DNA of 56,540 nt from Guillardia theta CCMP2712 (taxonomy: Eukaryota > Cryptophyceae > Pyrenomonadales > Geminigeraceae), in contig NW_005434665.1 of the NCBI RefSeq assembly GCF_000315625.1, positions 128,776 through 185,315 on the forward strand. Direction: 5' to 3'. The translations under genes and the position numbers were made by a program. Below the pieces are notes generated by a model, which was not told where the DNA came from, did not search any database, and worked only from the letters and a program-made list of their open reading frames with translations. Positions 21,896 to 32,150 of this stretch are shown one piece after another. Position 1 is the first letter of the stretch. Each line of letters opens with the position of its first letter.

Positions 21896-22980
21896 AATTT
21901 ACTACAGGAATTTCCCAAAGGATGAGTCCTTTATAGGGTCCCAAGTACATCCCTATTTGAAACGATGTATCTCCAGACTAGCTTTACTCCTATGAAGAAA
22001 ACTCCAGAAGGATAACATGAGGTAATCATCCATGACGAAGTCGTGTAGTAGCCATGCAGGGACTGGGGCCCGTGCAAAGGCTGACAACCTCCCTCAGGTC
22101 CCGTGCCATGCTGAACCTGTCTGTGTACCTCCTATTCCGCCCCCTCTCCTACTGCCTCCCTTCCTCTACCTCTTCCCTCCACTCGGCCATTCGCCCCCAT
22201 TACATCCAAGAAAGACACATTTACTCCATGTGTGCCATATTGTCTTGCTGCACTACATCCCTCTGACTCCCTCTGCCTCCTCTTGCTCTCTGCCTCTCTC
22301 TGTGCGTTTGCCTTTCCCTCCCCAGACCCAAAACTTTGCCACCGAACTTTCGCTTCCTTCCTTCTGACCCTCTGCCTTCCCACCCCCCCGGGCCTTCCTC
22401 TCCCATGATCGGCAGCTACAATTATGCTGCATTTTTCCTTTAAATTCACTAGTATGAAAATACCTTCAAAGCAATGATGGAAATGCTGTCGATCAAACAG
22501 CTCACCTTTCATCTGGTCATGACAGGATGAACTTGGAGCTTAGCTCAATAAGAACTTGCGCTGGAATTTCTCTACTAAGAGGAACGCAGTGTGACAAAAG
22601 GACGTCTATCTTTCTTTATTCTCACACAACCAACAAAACAAGCCAACACGCACTGGTGTAGCACAAACAGACGTGGCACACACACGAAAGGGGAAGATGA
22701 CCATCGAGTTCTGACGAGGATGATCCTTTTCTACCTTCCAAGAAGGAGGCAGGAGTACCGTCTCTTGGCTGAGGGAAGCAGGAGTTGTGATCTCTCCTTG
22801 GAAGTTGACAAGCTTCCCTCCTCAGATGTTGAACATCCCTTCAGCTCTTCGTCCTTTTCAGCAGACTCACACTGGAGTAGAGTATCCTCAGGGCCTTAGT
22901 AATCCAGGAGAAGGCAGTTTCGAACACGAATGCGAGACAGCCAACTATCCTTTCCTTTCGCAGTATCATGAGTATTTTTT
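21896..22980. other. Gene-poor stretch
   Basis: Includes a C/T-rich segment at 22130-22390. Open frames on both strands (for example 22591-22899 +) lack clear coding signals; nothing called. Confidence 0.5.
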
Positions 22981-23665
22981 TACGCAAAGTTAAGTGAGTA
23001 TCATCCGATTCTCGGACTCAGACTTTGAGTAAACGGACAGACAGTGACTCAGGCTTTTACTCAAAGTTAAGTCAGGCTACTCCGACTCTCGCTGTCTTTC
23101 AAGTTCTCTGATCTCAGTTTAACTTAAACTTGACTGCGACGGTGAGTAAAGAAGAGTCAACGGCGGCCGTCGGACGGTCCGATCACACAATGACCGGCGA
23201 CGGTCACCGTCTGAGTACGGTCCGATCATACGACTAGCGGCCGGAACTCGTCGGAAGCCTGGGCGGCGGGGAGCCTTCGGCGGAGCGGCTGGGGCTGCCA
23301 CCGGTGACCTCGGACGGTGGCCGCCGGGGAACTCAGCGCGGCGGCTCAGTGAGACGGTGCCAGACTCAGAGTACCGTTGACCGTGAGTCGGACTCCGATA
23401 TCGGACCGTCGCGCCGCCCTACACCGGTGACACGGGCCGCCCCCGCCGGCGCCCGGGCCCGGCACCCGGGTGCCGTGATTTCAACTTAGTTTCGCGGCCG
23501 CGGCCGCCTGCCAGTCGGACTCCCGTACTCAGTACGGTGGCCCGCAGTGGCGGAGTCCGACTCGGCCCGGGCTCGGCCGGGCCGGGGGGCTCGGCCGGGC
23601 CGGGGGGCCCGGCCGGGCGGGGCCCCCGCCCGGCGGCCGGCCATACCGGGCAGTTTCCCACCGCT
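22981..23665. repeat. GC-rich island 4 with AT motifs
   Basis: Left part carries TACGCAAAGTTAAGT (22981) and TACTCAAAGTTAAGT (23058) plus GTTTAACTTAAACTT; the right part is GC-rich with repeated GGCTCGGCCGGGCCGGGGGG. Same organisation as islands 3, 6 and 7: AT motif beside a GC body. Confidence 0.75.
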
Positions 23666-23952
23666 CCCGGCACCTCATTAGTAGTTCATCAATTGGGGTA
23701 CCTTCTTTGATGGGGGTGGGCTGCCTGGTTTGAATTTTTGTACCAGAAATGATTTTTGAGTAATTACATAAAAGTTGTTTTTGAGAGATTTTAGGATGTA
23801 TATATGGTACAAAAGCTCCTGGCAACCCCTCTGAATGACCCGGATCCTGAGCACCCCTGTCGAAGCGGATGGCTTTTTGTGATAGCGTCGGGAGTGCATC
23901 CCCCCCTCAGCTCTGCAAGCATAAGCTGTCCTACTATTCGGGATAACGCTTC

Positions 23953-25224
23953 ATGAAGCTCTTCACCTTCTCGACGAGGTCTGGCGGCTTCCTAGTCCCA
24001 ACCATCCCCCGCCCCTCCAACCAATCCCCCGTCCCTCCAACCATCCCCCGCCCCTCCAACATGCGTTCTCCCCGCATTTCAAGAGTTGCCGCCCAAGAAG
24101 GGAGGGAGAAAATCAGAAGGGTAACGCTAGTGATGGATGATGACGGGGAAACTCGGAAGCTTGAGAGAGATTGTGTACCTCAAATGATCAAAATCCCTTT
24201 TTTCTTCTCTCGGATGTTATTTCAGGAAGACACTGACGCTCCTCAACTTGTGCTTTGTGGTAGTAGAGAATCGCAAAAGCGCGAATTTCTAAAACCAAGT
24301 ATGGGAATCTCGTTCTTGGACGTCAACAAACAACTCCGGCATGGTATGATACGAAAAGTAACCGAGAGTCATGTAGATGTTTACATTCTTTACACCAAGG
24401 ATGTATTGAGACAAGTACAAACCAATGTCTTGAGTGGAGCTCGCTTGACGCAATTCATCTCTAGCCTTGATGATCATGAGTGCTTGCAGAGCATCTACAC
24501 GGACCAAGTTCCATTGCAAGACATTCAGGAAACTGTATTGCTGAACTATGCCCAATTCTCTGTAAGGACTATGCGGTGCAATAGCTTACTGATCGTTGGG
24601 TGGTTGTACTTCGGAATGCCAGGACGCAAAAGTCAAGAATGTCAATTTTCTTACTTCAATACCATGACGGTTTTACCCCAGCAACTGAAAAACTTTGTCG
24701 ATGTCACTCTTCTGCTTCAACTTACAAATACCATTGAACTTCACTGGGAATTGGAATCGATCAGACGCAGTTTGAACAAGTGGCTGCAGCTGAGAGGAAA
24801 ACCAAAGACTCGTTGTCTTGCTGCAGCAAAAGAAGCTCCCTTGAGATTCAATGTGGAGATACAGGATATGCGTGCAATGCTGTTCCTTTTTTCTGAGATT
24901 ATGCAAACCGATCCCAATCTTGAAGCAGAGGCAATTAAGTGTTCCACTGTTAGCAAAAGTAGCCTGGTAACATGCTATTGGGTAATTCCTGAGACATATC
25001 TAAGAACCTCTGTTTTGCAAAAGCACTTGACTATACCCTTTCATGATTCACAACTACGGTTGCCAAATGGGACTGGTAGTATTTACGTGGAGGGGCCTGT
25101 GACAATCAGCTTACGAAGACAGAAAACTGCTAATGAGGCTGGGTTGCTCATTTTCAGATTTTCTAAGATCTATCGTTACGGCTGGACTGGAAAAGAAATG
25201 TGGAGGTTTCCTCCTCTCAAATAG
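23953..25224 (+). CDS. Unrecognised intronless 423-residue protein
   Basis: Long ATG ORF starting MKLFTFSTRSGG. The N-terminus has a proline-rich repeat (VPTIPRPSNQSPVPPTIPRP), the rest is globular, with no motif I know. It converges on the transposase-like ORF and matches it in base composition and lack of introns, so it may be the second protein of the same element. A host gene is the alternative. Confidence 0.6.
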   Translation: MKLFTFSTRSGGFLVPTIPRPSNQSPVPPTIPRPSNMRSPRISRVAAQEGREKIRRVTLVMDDDGETRKLERDCVPQMIKIPFFFSRMLFQEDTDAPQLVLCGSRESQKREFLKPSMGISFLDVNKQLRHGMIRKVTESHVDVYILYTKDVLRQVQTNVLSGARLTQFISSLDDHECLQSIYTDQVPLQDIQETVLLNYAQFSVRTMRCNSLLIVGWLYFGMPGRKSQECQFSYFNTMTVLPQQLKNFVDVTLLLQLTNTIELHWELESIRRSLNKWLQLRGKPKTRCLAAAKEAPLRFNVEIQDMRAMLFLFSEIMQTDPNLEAEAIKCSTVSKSSLVTCYWVIPETYLRTSVLQKHLTIPFHDSQLRLPNGTGSIYVEGPVTISLRRQKTANEAGLLIFRFSKIYRYGWTGKEMWRFPPLK

Positions 25225-25314
25225 TTTGTTTATAGCGGCCGGCTTACCAAGTCCATTTCAAGAGTCGTGGCAAGCTCATCCGCGCCAAAGATAGCACAGA
25301 AATAAAATTTTCAT

Positions 25315-27831
25315 TTATGTACTATTCAAAACCACTTGTAATTGTTTTGCTTTGCGTTCTAAATTGAACCAACTTACCATGCTCAGCGATGCTAAGGCGT
25401 AGTAAGACCAGGCTGCTTGGCGCGACTCCATCAAAGGTTCATGTTCTCCTTCACGGCGACGTTTCTTTGAGACGAATGCATTCACCTCTGGTTGGACTTG
25501 AAGATATGAAGGTCTTCCAAAATGTCTGTGGCGATTCTCGACGTTACTAATGTTCAGTAATCCAAGAGGGATCCCATATTGTACCAAACGGTCGTAGAAT
25601 TGTTGGCCAATGTGCCCAACAAGGAGCGAGTGGAAGTAGAATGACTGCATCAAAGTAGGATCTCCAACCAGATCGATAATGTTGAGCATGAGATTTCTCA
25701 ATCTTACTGGAACGGTCAAACCGATTTCAAAATTCAGGTTTTCAATTTTTTCAATTTCTTGACACTTCAGCATGCTGCTTAGCAAGTCCCATTCTTGCAT
25801 TACTTGAGTCCATTGTTCTCTGTCATCTGCATAGGCAGGATCGCTGTAAAGGGTATTGATAACCACTGCGGCATTTTTGACGAATCGGGCACATTGTTCC
25901 CCGTTCAATTTTCTATTATGAGACTTCTCAGTGAATTGCACATTCACTCCTTGCTCTTGTAATCGAAGGTTGACTGTCGCGACCTTTCTCATCTGCGCCG
26001 CTTTCTCTTGGAGGCAACCAATAATCATGTTCGTCGTTCTTATGAAAGCATGAAACGAGCAACAAGCTGCTTCGCCGCTGCATCTGTCCATTTCAATGAG
26101 ACGAATCACTGGGATCTTTGTTCCAATTTCCATGATCAATTCTGGGTCTTGCAGATAATTTTGCAGTCGAGTCTGATTTTCTTCAGCTAATAACTCTTGG
26201 AATTCTCCTTCCGAGGTATCGAACATTCGTTGGAAAGCATCGGGACTTTTCAACATTCTGTTTAATTTCTTGATGCCCTCGGTAGACATGACTAGTCTTT
26301 CACACACTTGGGACAGAGTTTCGTCGCAAACGATTGTTTCGATTTCGAAATATTTGCCAGCCTTGTGATCTTTTAGGAGTTCGTTACAGTGGAGACAGAA
26401 CTTACCCTCATTGTCGGACATTCCACCAATGCCGTACATATTCCATTGCCCTTGCAAATCAGATCTCTTGACGAACTCCACTTGGATAATCTTGTCAGGC
26501 TTACCACCTGCTAAAGTCTTTTGAAGTCCCCCGACTGCTTGATTGTTGTAGACGTGAATACCTTTCTCCTTCAAGAGATCAATAACTTGATCATATGCAG
26601 CTCTCACAGTCCTCTGAAAAACCTCAGGACTGTCTCCATATGGAATGTAGGACATCGTCATAAGGCATGATGAACTTCGGACAAGCTTTTGCCAGAATTT
26701 CCATTCTTTCTTCGAACAGTCTACGCCGTAAGGGAAAATGGAAATGGTGACTTCAGTTGCCTTCTGAGGATTGCCAGCCGAGAAAGTCATTGTTGCACAG
26801 TCATAGTTGATCGTGATAACAAGGCGATGCTTCCCGTGAAGTTTGAAGATATCAATCCACTCTTCGACAAGTTGAAGGAGGCCGAGACAATGTGTCCCAT
26901 CTGGCAAACAGAACAGTTTGAATCTTTCGCACATCGCATGCTTCTCTTGTACTCTAACCCGTGATATTTTTGGCATTGGAATAAAGCAGCCAGCCATGCT
27001 ATCGTTTGCACGACAGAATCCTTGGTACTGCGATTTCGTTATACCGTTTGCTGTCAGGGCAACTGCTGCCTCTCGCGCGCTCGGCATCATTTGCCTGACC
27101 GCAGGTTTCAGGCAGTTTTGAAGCTCCTTATTCGTGGCAAGTTCATTTTTTATGACTGTCTTGAAGGCTTGACTGCTCAGAATGCCTTCAAAGAACGTAA
27201 GGCTATCGTATTTCGAAGTTTTGCACTTCTTCTGCTTTCGAGGCCCCTCGGCCGCTTCCTGTCCAGAGTCATCCTCACACTGGTGGTGAAATAGATCAGC
27301 AAAATGTCCCCATTTCACTCGACAATTGGCCTTGTGTGACGCAAAGTGCCGATCTACCTTCTTCGTGACCACATCTAGAAGGTCCTCATCAGTGTCACCC
27401 TGGATCTTCTTCAGAATCGCTGTTTTCACTTTTGGATCTTTGATAGAATCGTAACAAGCCGGAATTGGTTCATCAGAGTCGGAAATAATCCCTTCGCGTA
27501 TGGCTTCATCCACATGATGACTAAAACCTCTCTGCTCCTCATACTCTTGTAAGATTCGAAGCAACAACTCAGGAGATCTACCTGCATCTCAGGTGTTACA
27601 AAGATTTGAATTATACAAATAATCTCTTTTCAAACCTATGGCCTTCAGGCAAGCATTGACATTAGGTTGTCCTTGCCATTTTCCTTGTTTATAGAGGAAG
27701 CCCGCTCGACTTGCCAGAGACTCCCAGGTGAGCAATTCATCGTCTTCCAGGGTGATCGTTTGTTTGCGACGTCTGCACGAACTTCCTTGCAAAGGTGGGG
27801 ATGACGGATTTGATAGATTTGGTCCTGACAT
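25315..27831 (-). CDS. Transposase-like protein, interrupted by one in-frame TGA
   Basis: Two open stretches in the same frame, 27831-27589 and 27585-25315, are separated only by a TGA at 27586-27588. Together they would encode about 838 residues. The larger part has features of uncharacterised DDE-type transposases of the KDZ/CxC-like kind: an early acid (TINYDCATMTFS), a SDNEGKFCLHC segment pairing an acid with a CxxC, and a late E/H cluster (GLLNISNVENRHRHFG) after a His-containing helix (FHSLLVGHIGQQFYDRL). Which residues are catalytic is inference. The TGA either marks a decayed copy or lies in an 18-nt GT...AG segment (GTAACACCTGAGATGCAG) whose removal keeps the frame. Confidence 0.6.
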
Positions 27832-27940
27832 GGTTAATCAATGTTTTAATGTTCAAAATGCCAGGCCAAATTTCAAGATCCCACTGACATGTCTCTCAAC
27901 TTGTGCCGTGGCGACTGGCCTGTGGAAAAAATTCAAATCC

Positions 27941-28404
27941 CTGAAATAGGGATGGGTGGGGAACAGGGGGGACTACCCTACCCCCTATTTGTGAAAGCAC
28001 TAGCAGAAAAGGACCCGGTGACTTCATTCTTGTACTAAACCCAGAAACACAGTACACAATGAATTTGAATCAGGCACAAAATATTTTCGAACCTTAGTAT
28101 TGAATTTCTAAGTCTTTTCTACTGTGTTTCCAATTTATATTTATTTTATGATTATCCGTATCCTTCTAAAACGTTTTCGCAGCCTTAAAACATGTCGTCT
28201 GTTAAAAGTTTCGAGGGGAGTGGGGTGGTCTTGAAGGTTACCGCCCATGACAATTCAAATACCCCACCCCCTATTACTAGATGATAATGGGGGTAAAAGG
28301 GTGCTTCTGTGCGAGGGTAAGTACCCGTATATGAGCAGTCAAAAGTACCGGTCATTGAAAGCGCTAATCAGTAATCCTGGAATTTCATATACCGGTGCAG
28401 CCCC
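27941..28404. other. Intergenic, with G-rich words
   Basis: Contains ACTACCCTACCCCCTATTTG (about 27981) and ATACCCCACCCCCTATTAC (about 28259), members of the intergenic word family seen near 2.1, 6.2 and 28.9 kb. No gene. Confidence 0.5.
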
Positions 28405-28675
28405 CTGAATCCCAATATGGCGGCGGCGCCGGGTCCGTCAGTGGCAGCCTCAGACCGTGAGCGGCCCTTTCGGAACTTCGGAACTTCGGAACTTCGGTCG
28501 GAGAGTCAAAGTTCCGGTCCCGGACTGACCACTGAGGAGTCCGACGCCGGTCCGGCGGGCCGCGGCCGGGCTGGGCCCGGCGCCGCCGCCGCAGTGCCGC
28601 CTCGCCGACTCCGGGCGGCCGGCCGGGCATGTATACTGACTCTGTGAGACTATTTGAAGCGGCGGTGGCCCGGGC
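28405..28675. repeat. GC-rich island 5
   Basis: GC-rich block with a short tandem GGAACTTC array (about 28470-28497) and GGCCGGGC words. Sharp change from AT-rich flanks. Confidence 0.75.
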
Positions 28676-29753
28676 GTGACCCTTCCCAAAGTGACAGAAT
28701 TTCCCATCGTATCAGAGAGGGGTGGGGGTCTTGAATTTCTACTTGAATGTGACATGGGATTGAGAGAGTCCTCTATACCTATGATCTCAATTGGGAATAC
28801 CTCTACCATATCGTAGGGGCATGCAGAAGAATGGTCTTGTTGAAGAATTAGAGGGTAGGGGGTGGGTGATTGACAGCAGTGCGAAGGGGCGGAACCAGGG
28901 AGTAGGGGTCAGCTGTGTTTGCCAGTTCCACCGAGCCTTTGCGGGCGGGTAGGGTGGTATGGAAATAGTAATTAGAAGGGGTACAGGCAACATTTGAGGG
29001 TAGATGCCATCAATAAAGAGGGTAGGGTACTCTGTGTTGACAGGGGTGTAGAAATTTCAGGAATGTTTTAGAATTGGTGTCGACTAGAGTTGAGCTCTTC
29101 GATTTCAAATTTCTCATAAGATGATTTCAAAGATAAACAGGATGTTATCCAAATTTATCCCAAATGGGTGGGGGTATGATGATGCAGGCAACGGAGGCGA
29201 TAGGACATTGCAGATCGGCAATGCTGTAGGCTCCTTTCGCATCTGCTCGACGAAGAAAGAGACATAGGGAAGATGGAAAAGATGAATGAACAATAGACGT
29301 CGAAGTGAACTCCGAGTGTTGAAACCTGAATGCTGAGCAATGTAGTCTGACGCATGGGTAATACATCCGGGGGGCAAATTGAAATCATTCCAACTTCCAT
29401 GAAATAGGCGGATAGTGAAACAGAGAATCCTACATCTATGTATTTCACAGTAGAACAAAGAGTAGTATGCATTTGTAGAATGTAGAGAGAGGCCATGAAA
29501 TTAACCTGATGTGGAAGTGGAAGAGAAGAGGTAACTAAACCAACCAGAATCGGTCGTGAGAGATTTTCGTCGTGGTTGCGAGATCAGGAGAGAATAGTTG
29601 GGCAGTGAACTTCAACTGCTTATGCTTTGAATACCACAGGAACAAACATTTGAAGCAAGTGAAGAGGTTGAATTTAGTAAATAGCCATCCCCTGCAGGTG
29701 TGGTCGTCTAGTACGGTTGTGAGGTTTTAGAGCATTGATTTGAATTCGCCAAG
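28676..29753. other. Intergenic region without a supported gene
   Basis: Several GAGGGTAGGG-type words (28852, 28995, 29018). Minus-strand open frames at 29114-29496 have no good coding pattern. Confidence 0.5.
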
Positions 29754-30090
29754 ATGCTGTTTTCAACTCGATTGAACGTAATTGTGCAGGTCATGAGAAC
29801 AAAACTCGAAGGTATTCCAGAACCGCCAAGTGGGTATGTGCCTCCCCTTGGCGCTTCGCACAGAACGTGGACCAACATCTACAAGAACAAGGGAAGGATT
29901 GACTACTGCGTATCTCAATTCTCTGTGAGTGAACGTCTTTGTGCTTCTTGCATTGTTAGTGACAGGATTGACAGTACCTCACTAACCGCTTGAAGTGCGT
30001 GGCAAAGGTATGTTTCTCTTGTTTGCAATAACCAATCAATTCGTCCTAACGACGTCTTCGCAGCTCACCGGCGGTCCGTTCTTGGACTAG
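29754..30090 (+). CDS. Small conserved-looking protein, three exons
   Basis: Exons 29754-29924, 29975-30007, 30064-30090; GT-AG introns of 50 and 56 nt; 76 residues. Sequence contains PSGYVPPLGASHRTWTNIY and ends KCVAKLTGGPFLD. Small, basic in the middle, no membrane segment; size and composition recall accessory subunits of organelle complexes, but I do not recognise it. The start could be the second Met (MRTKLEGIPEPP), as an acceptor-like CAG precedes it. Confidence 0.6.
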
Positions 30091-30633
30091 AAGATCGTAT
30101 TGAGAACGAAAAACATGGTATGTGTACCCGTCAGGCGGTAAAATACGAATACATATCCCAACCAGTGGGAGTTACGGTTTCGAAATGCAAACTAGTCATG
30201 GATACGTAAATGCATACTTGAGGTCATTTTCTTCACACATGTTGATTCATACTCTGCATAGTGCATAAGATTGCAGAATATTCGGAACATGTTGACTCTT
30301 GCTATGCCAACCATACAACTCTAACCCGGGGATCCCTTGTCTCCTTGAAATCGATGAATTCATGAGGAAGGGACTTGACACACATGCGTGTCCAGAGAGT
30401 AGCCAGGAACCAGCATTCCGAATTCAACTTCTTTCATGCATGATCGGTACTTCGATGCAGCACAAGATGTCGTGATTTCCAGTTTATTGGATACAAATAG
30501 CAAACAGGAAAGGCGTAAGGCCCTTTACAGGCTCGACCAACACTGTCAGTGTTAGACAAGAACATCCTTTTGTACAAAGACAACAAGGATCGGTGCTAGT
30601 CGTGTCTGTGCATGACGACTAGTCATGACTCAC
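30091..30633. other. Intergenic spacer
   Basis: Convergent 3' flanks of two small genes. No gene or repeat seen. Confidence 0.5.
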
Positions 30634-30933
30634 TTACTGCTGCATATAATCGCAGTAGGTGTGGCTGCGTCCACCATCGCAGTTGTTGACGTATCCGAAG
30701 GAAGGATGCCAGACGGTGCCGAAGAAATCGCTGCCAGTGCCCTGACCATCGTGGCTGGGGGTCGTGCTCTCCTCAGGGTGCTTGAAGACACAAAGTCAAC
30801 GAGAATCGAAGAAACAAGGTTTACTCGGCTGTACCTCCCAGTAAGCGTCAGTGCGGTGAGCAGCAGCCGCATCGGGGAAGCCGATGCTGAGGAGAGACTG
30901 ACGGGTCTGAGCCAAGAGAGAGAACTGAAACAT
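30634..30933 (-). CDS. Small protein, two exons
   Basis: Exons 30933-30835 and 30780-30634 (54-nt intron, phase 0) give 81 residues: MFQFSLLAQTRQSLLSIGFP ... TDAYWE joined to HPEESTTPSHDGQ ... ending THTYCDYMQQ-like (RSHTYCDYMQQ). The second exon is rich in G, D, Y, W and H (GSDFFGTVWHPSFGYVNNCD), unlike random frames. Two Cys in the C-terminal 20 residues. Upstream sequence in the same frame stays open, so more N-terminal sequence is possible. Function unknown. Long open frames on the plus strand here are the shadow of this gene or the reverse; the clean splice favours minus. Confidence 0.5.
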
Positions 30934-31261
30934 TCGATTAGAGCCAAATTGCAAGAGAGAAAGTAAAATCGATCGCAAACACCACCACGAGACAAGTTCT
31001 CTGGTCTTGAACCATTCCAAATCGACAAACAACAAGGATATTACGAATTTCCCACATGGTTGAATAACATTTAGCCAGAATATGAACATGCACAACCCAC
31101 ATCAGCACGAGAAGACAGTGTCCTCTTCTCAACCGCGCAAGCATTCGAATGCGAGGAGAACGCGGTCGCATGCAAGAGTCGCCTCGCTTACCATTTCGTG
31201 ATCTATTTCGGGCTATCGGGGGAAGAACTTTTTCTAGCCACACGTAACCCTTCAACTCTCG
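30934..31261. other. Upstream flank of the small minus-strand gene
   Basis: A minus-strand open frame continues to about 31255 without motifs; it may be further 5' coding sequence or UTR. Confidence 0.35.
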
Positions 31262-31830
31262 ACCTCCAAACTTCTGAAGTTCAAAAGTTGGGACCCGGTC
31301 CAGAGTTCCAAACTTGAACCGACCGTACGGTTGGCTCAGTGAGCCCGGCCGGCCGGCAGTGACTCGAAGCCCGGCCTGGCAACGGTTGGCCGCGGCACTG
31401 CGGGGGGGGCTTATTAGGGTTTAGACTGCCTTGACTTTGACTACTGGGGGCCGACTGGGTCCGACCCAGGCACCGTCACGCGGCGGTGCCGGTGCTACCG
31501 TATTACCGTACGGTAGTACAGTGGCACACTGAGTCATGCGCACTCCGATCACTCCTCAGCGGCCGGGCGGCCTGGCAGGCGGACAGCCCGGACACTGAGC
31601 CTCGGGCCCGGGCAGTGCAGCCACGGTGGCACTCGGAGCCGCGCGGCGGCCCGCCCCGTCTGGCGGCCGCCTCAGCGGCAGTGACGGTTTGAGTCTGAGT
31701 GTCTAAAATATGTTTACTCAAAGTTAAGTTAAAAATCAGTACGAGGACAATCAGGAGAGTCGCCGGGAGGCTTGACCCCAGACATGTATGTACTCAAAGT
31801 TAAGTTAAAACCCAGACACTGTCGCACAGG
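31262..31830. repeat. GC-rich island 6 with two AT motifs
   Basis: GC-rich body (31262-31690) followed by two copies of TACTCAAAGTTAAGT (31715 and 31791). The 42 nt from 31713 match 38605-38646 exactly. Confidence 0.8.
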
Positions 31831-32150
31831 CCAAACGGCGAGAAGAGAAAGACAGCGAGAACCAAACCCAATCCTGCCGACTGCTGTCCCCCAAACTTCT
31901 GAGTGTCCGTCAGGCTTGCACACTGCCCATCCGTTCAGCAAGTGCTCGACTAACAGCCTCCTCGATGAACTTGTCGGGGTCCAGAAGTACACTGAGAGGG
32001 AGGAGAGGTCAGGTTCGGAGCTCTGAGCGGCATAGTGAAGAGCAGGACAGCAAGGAGTACAACCTCATATTCCTGTTACCGAGAGGACGGAGAAGAAGAT
32101 CCCATTCCTGCCCCTCCTCCTCCAGCTCGTACAGCTGAGGCGTTAAGAGA
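31831..32150. other. Spacer before the PUS7-like gene 3' end
   Basis: No gene supported. Confidence 0.45.

Larger units (their letters stand above)
23727..27940. mobile_element. Candidate DNA transposon with two convergent ORFs
   Basis: A compact, less GC-rich unit between GC islands 4 and 5, holding a 423-codon ORF (+) and an 839-codon transposase-like frame (-) that meet tail to tail with 90 bp between stops. Neither shows normal introns, unlike their neighbours. The limits given are a near-match inverted pair, GGTTTGAATTTTT at 23727 and its complement-like AAAAATTCAAATCC ending at 27940 (13 of 14 positions). I see no convincing target-site duplication, so the ends are tentative. Confidence 0.45.
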
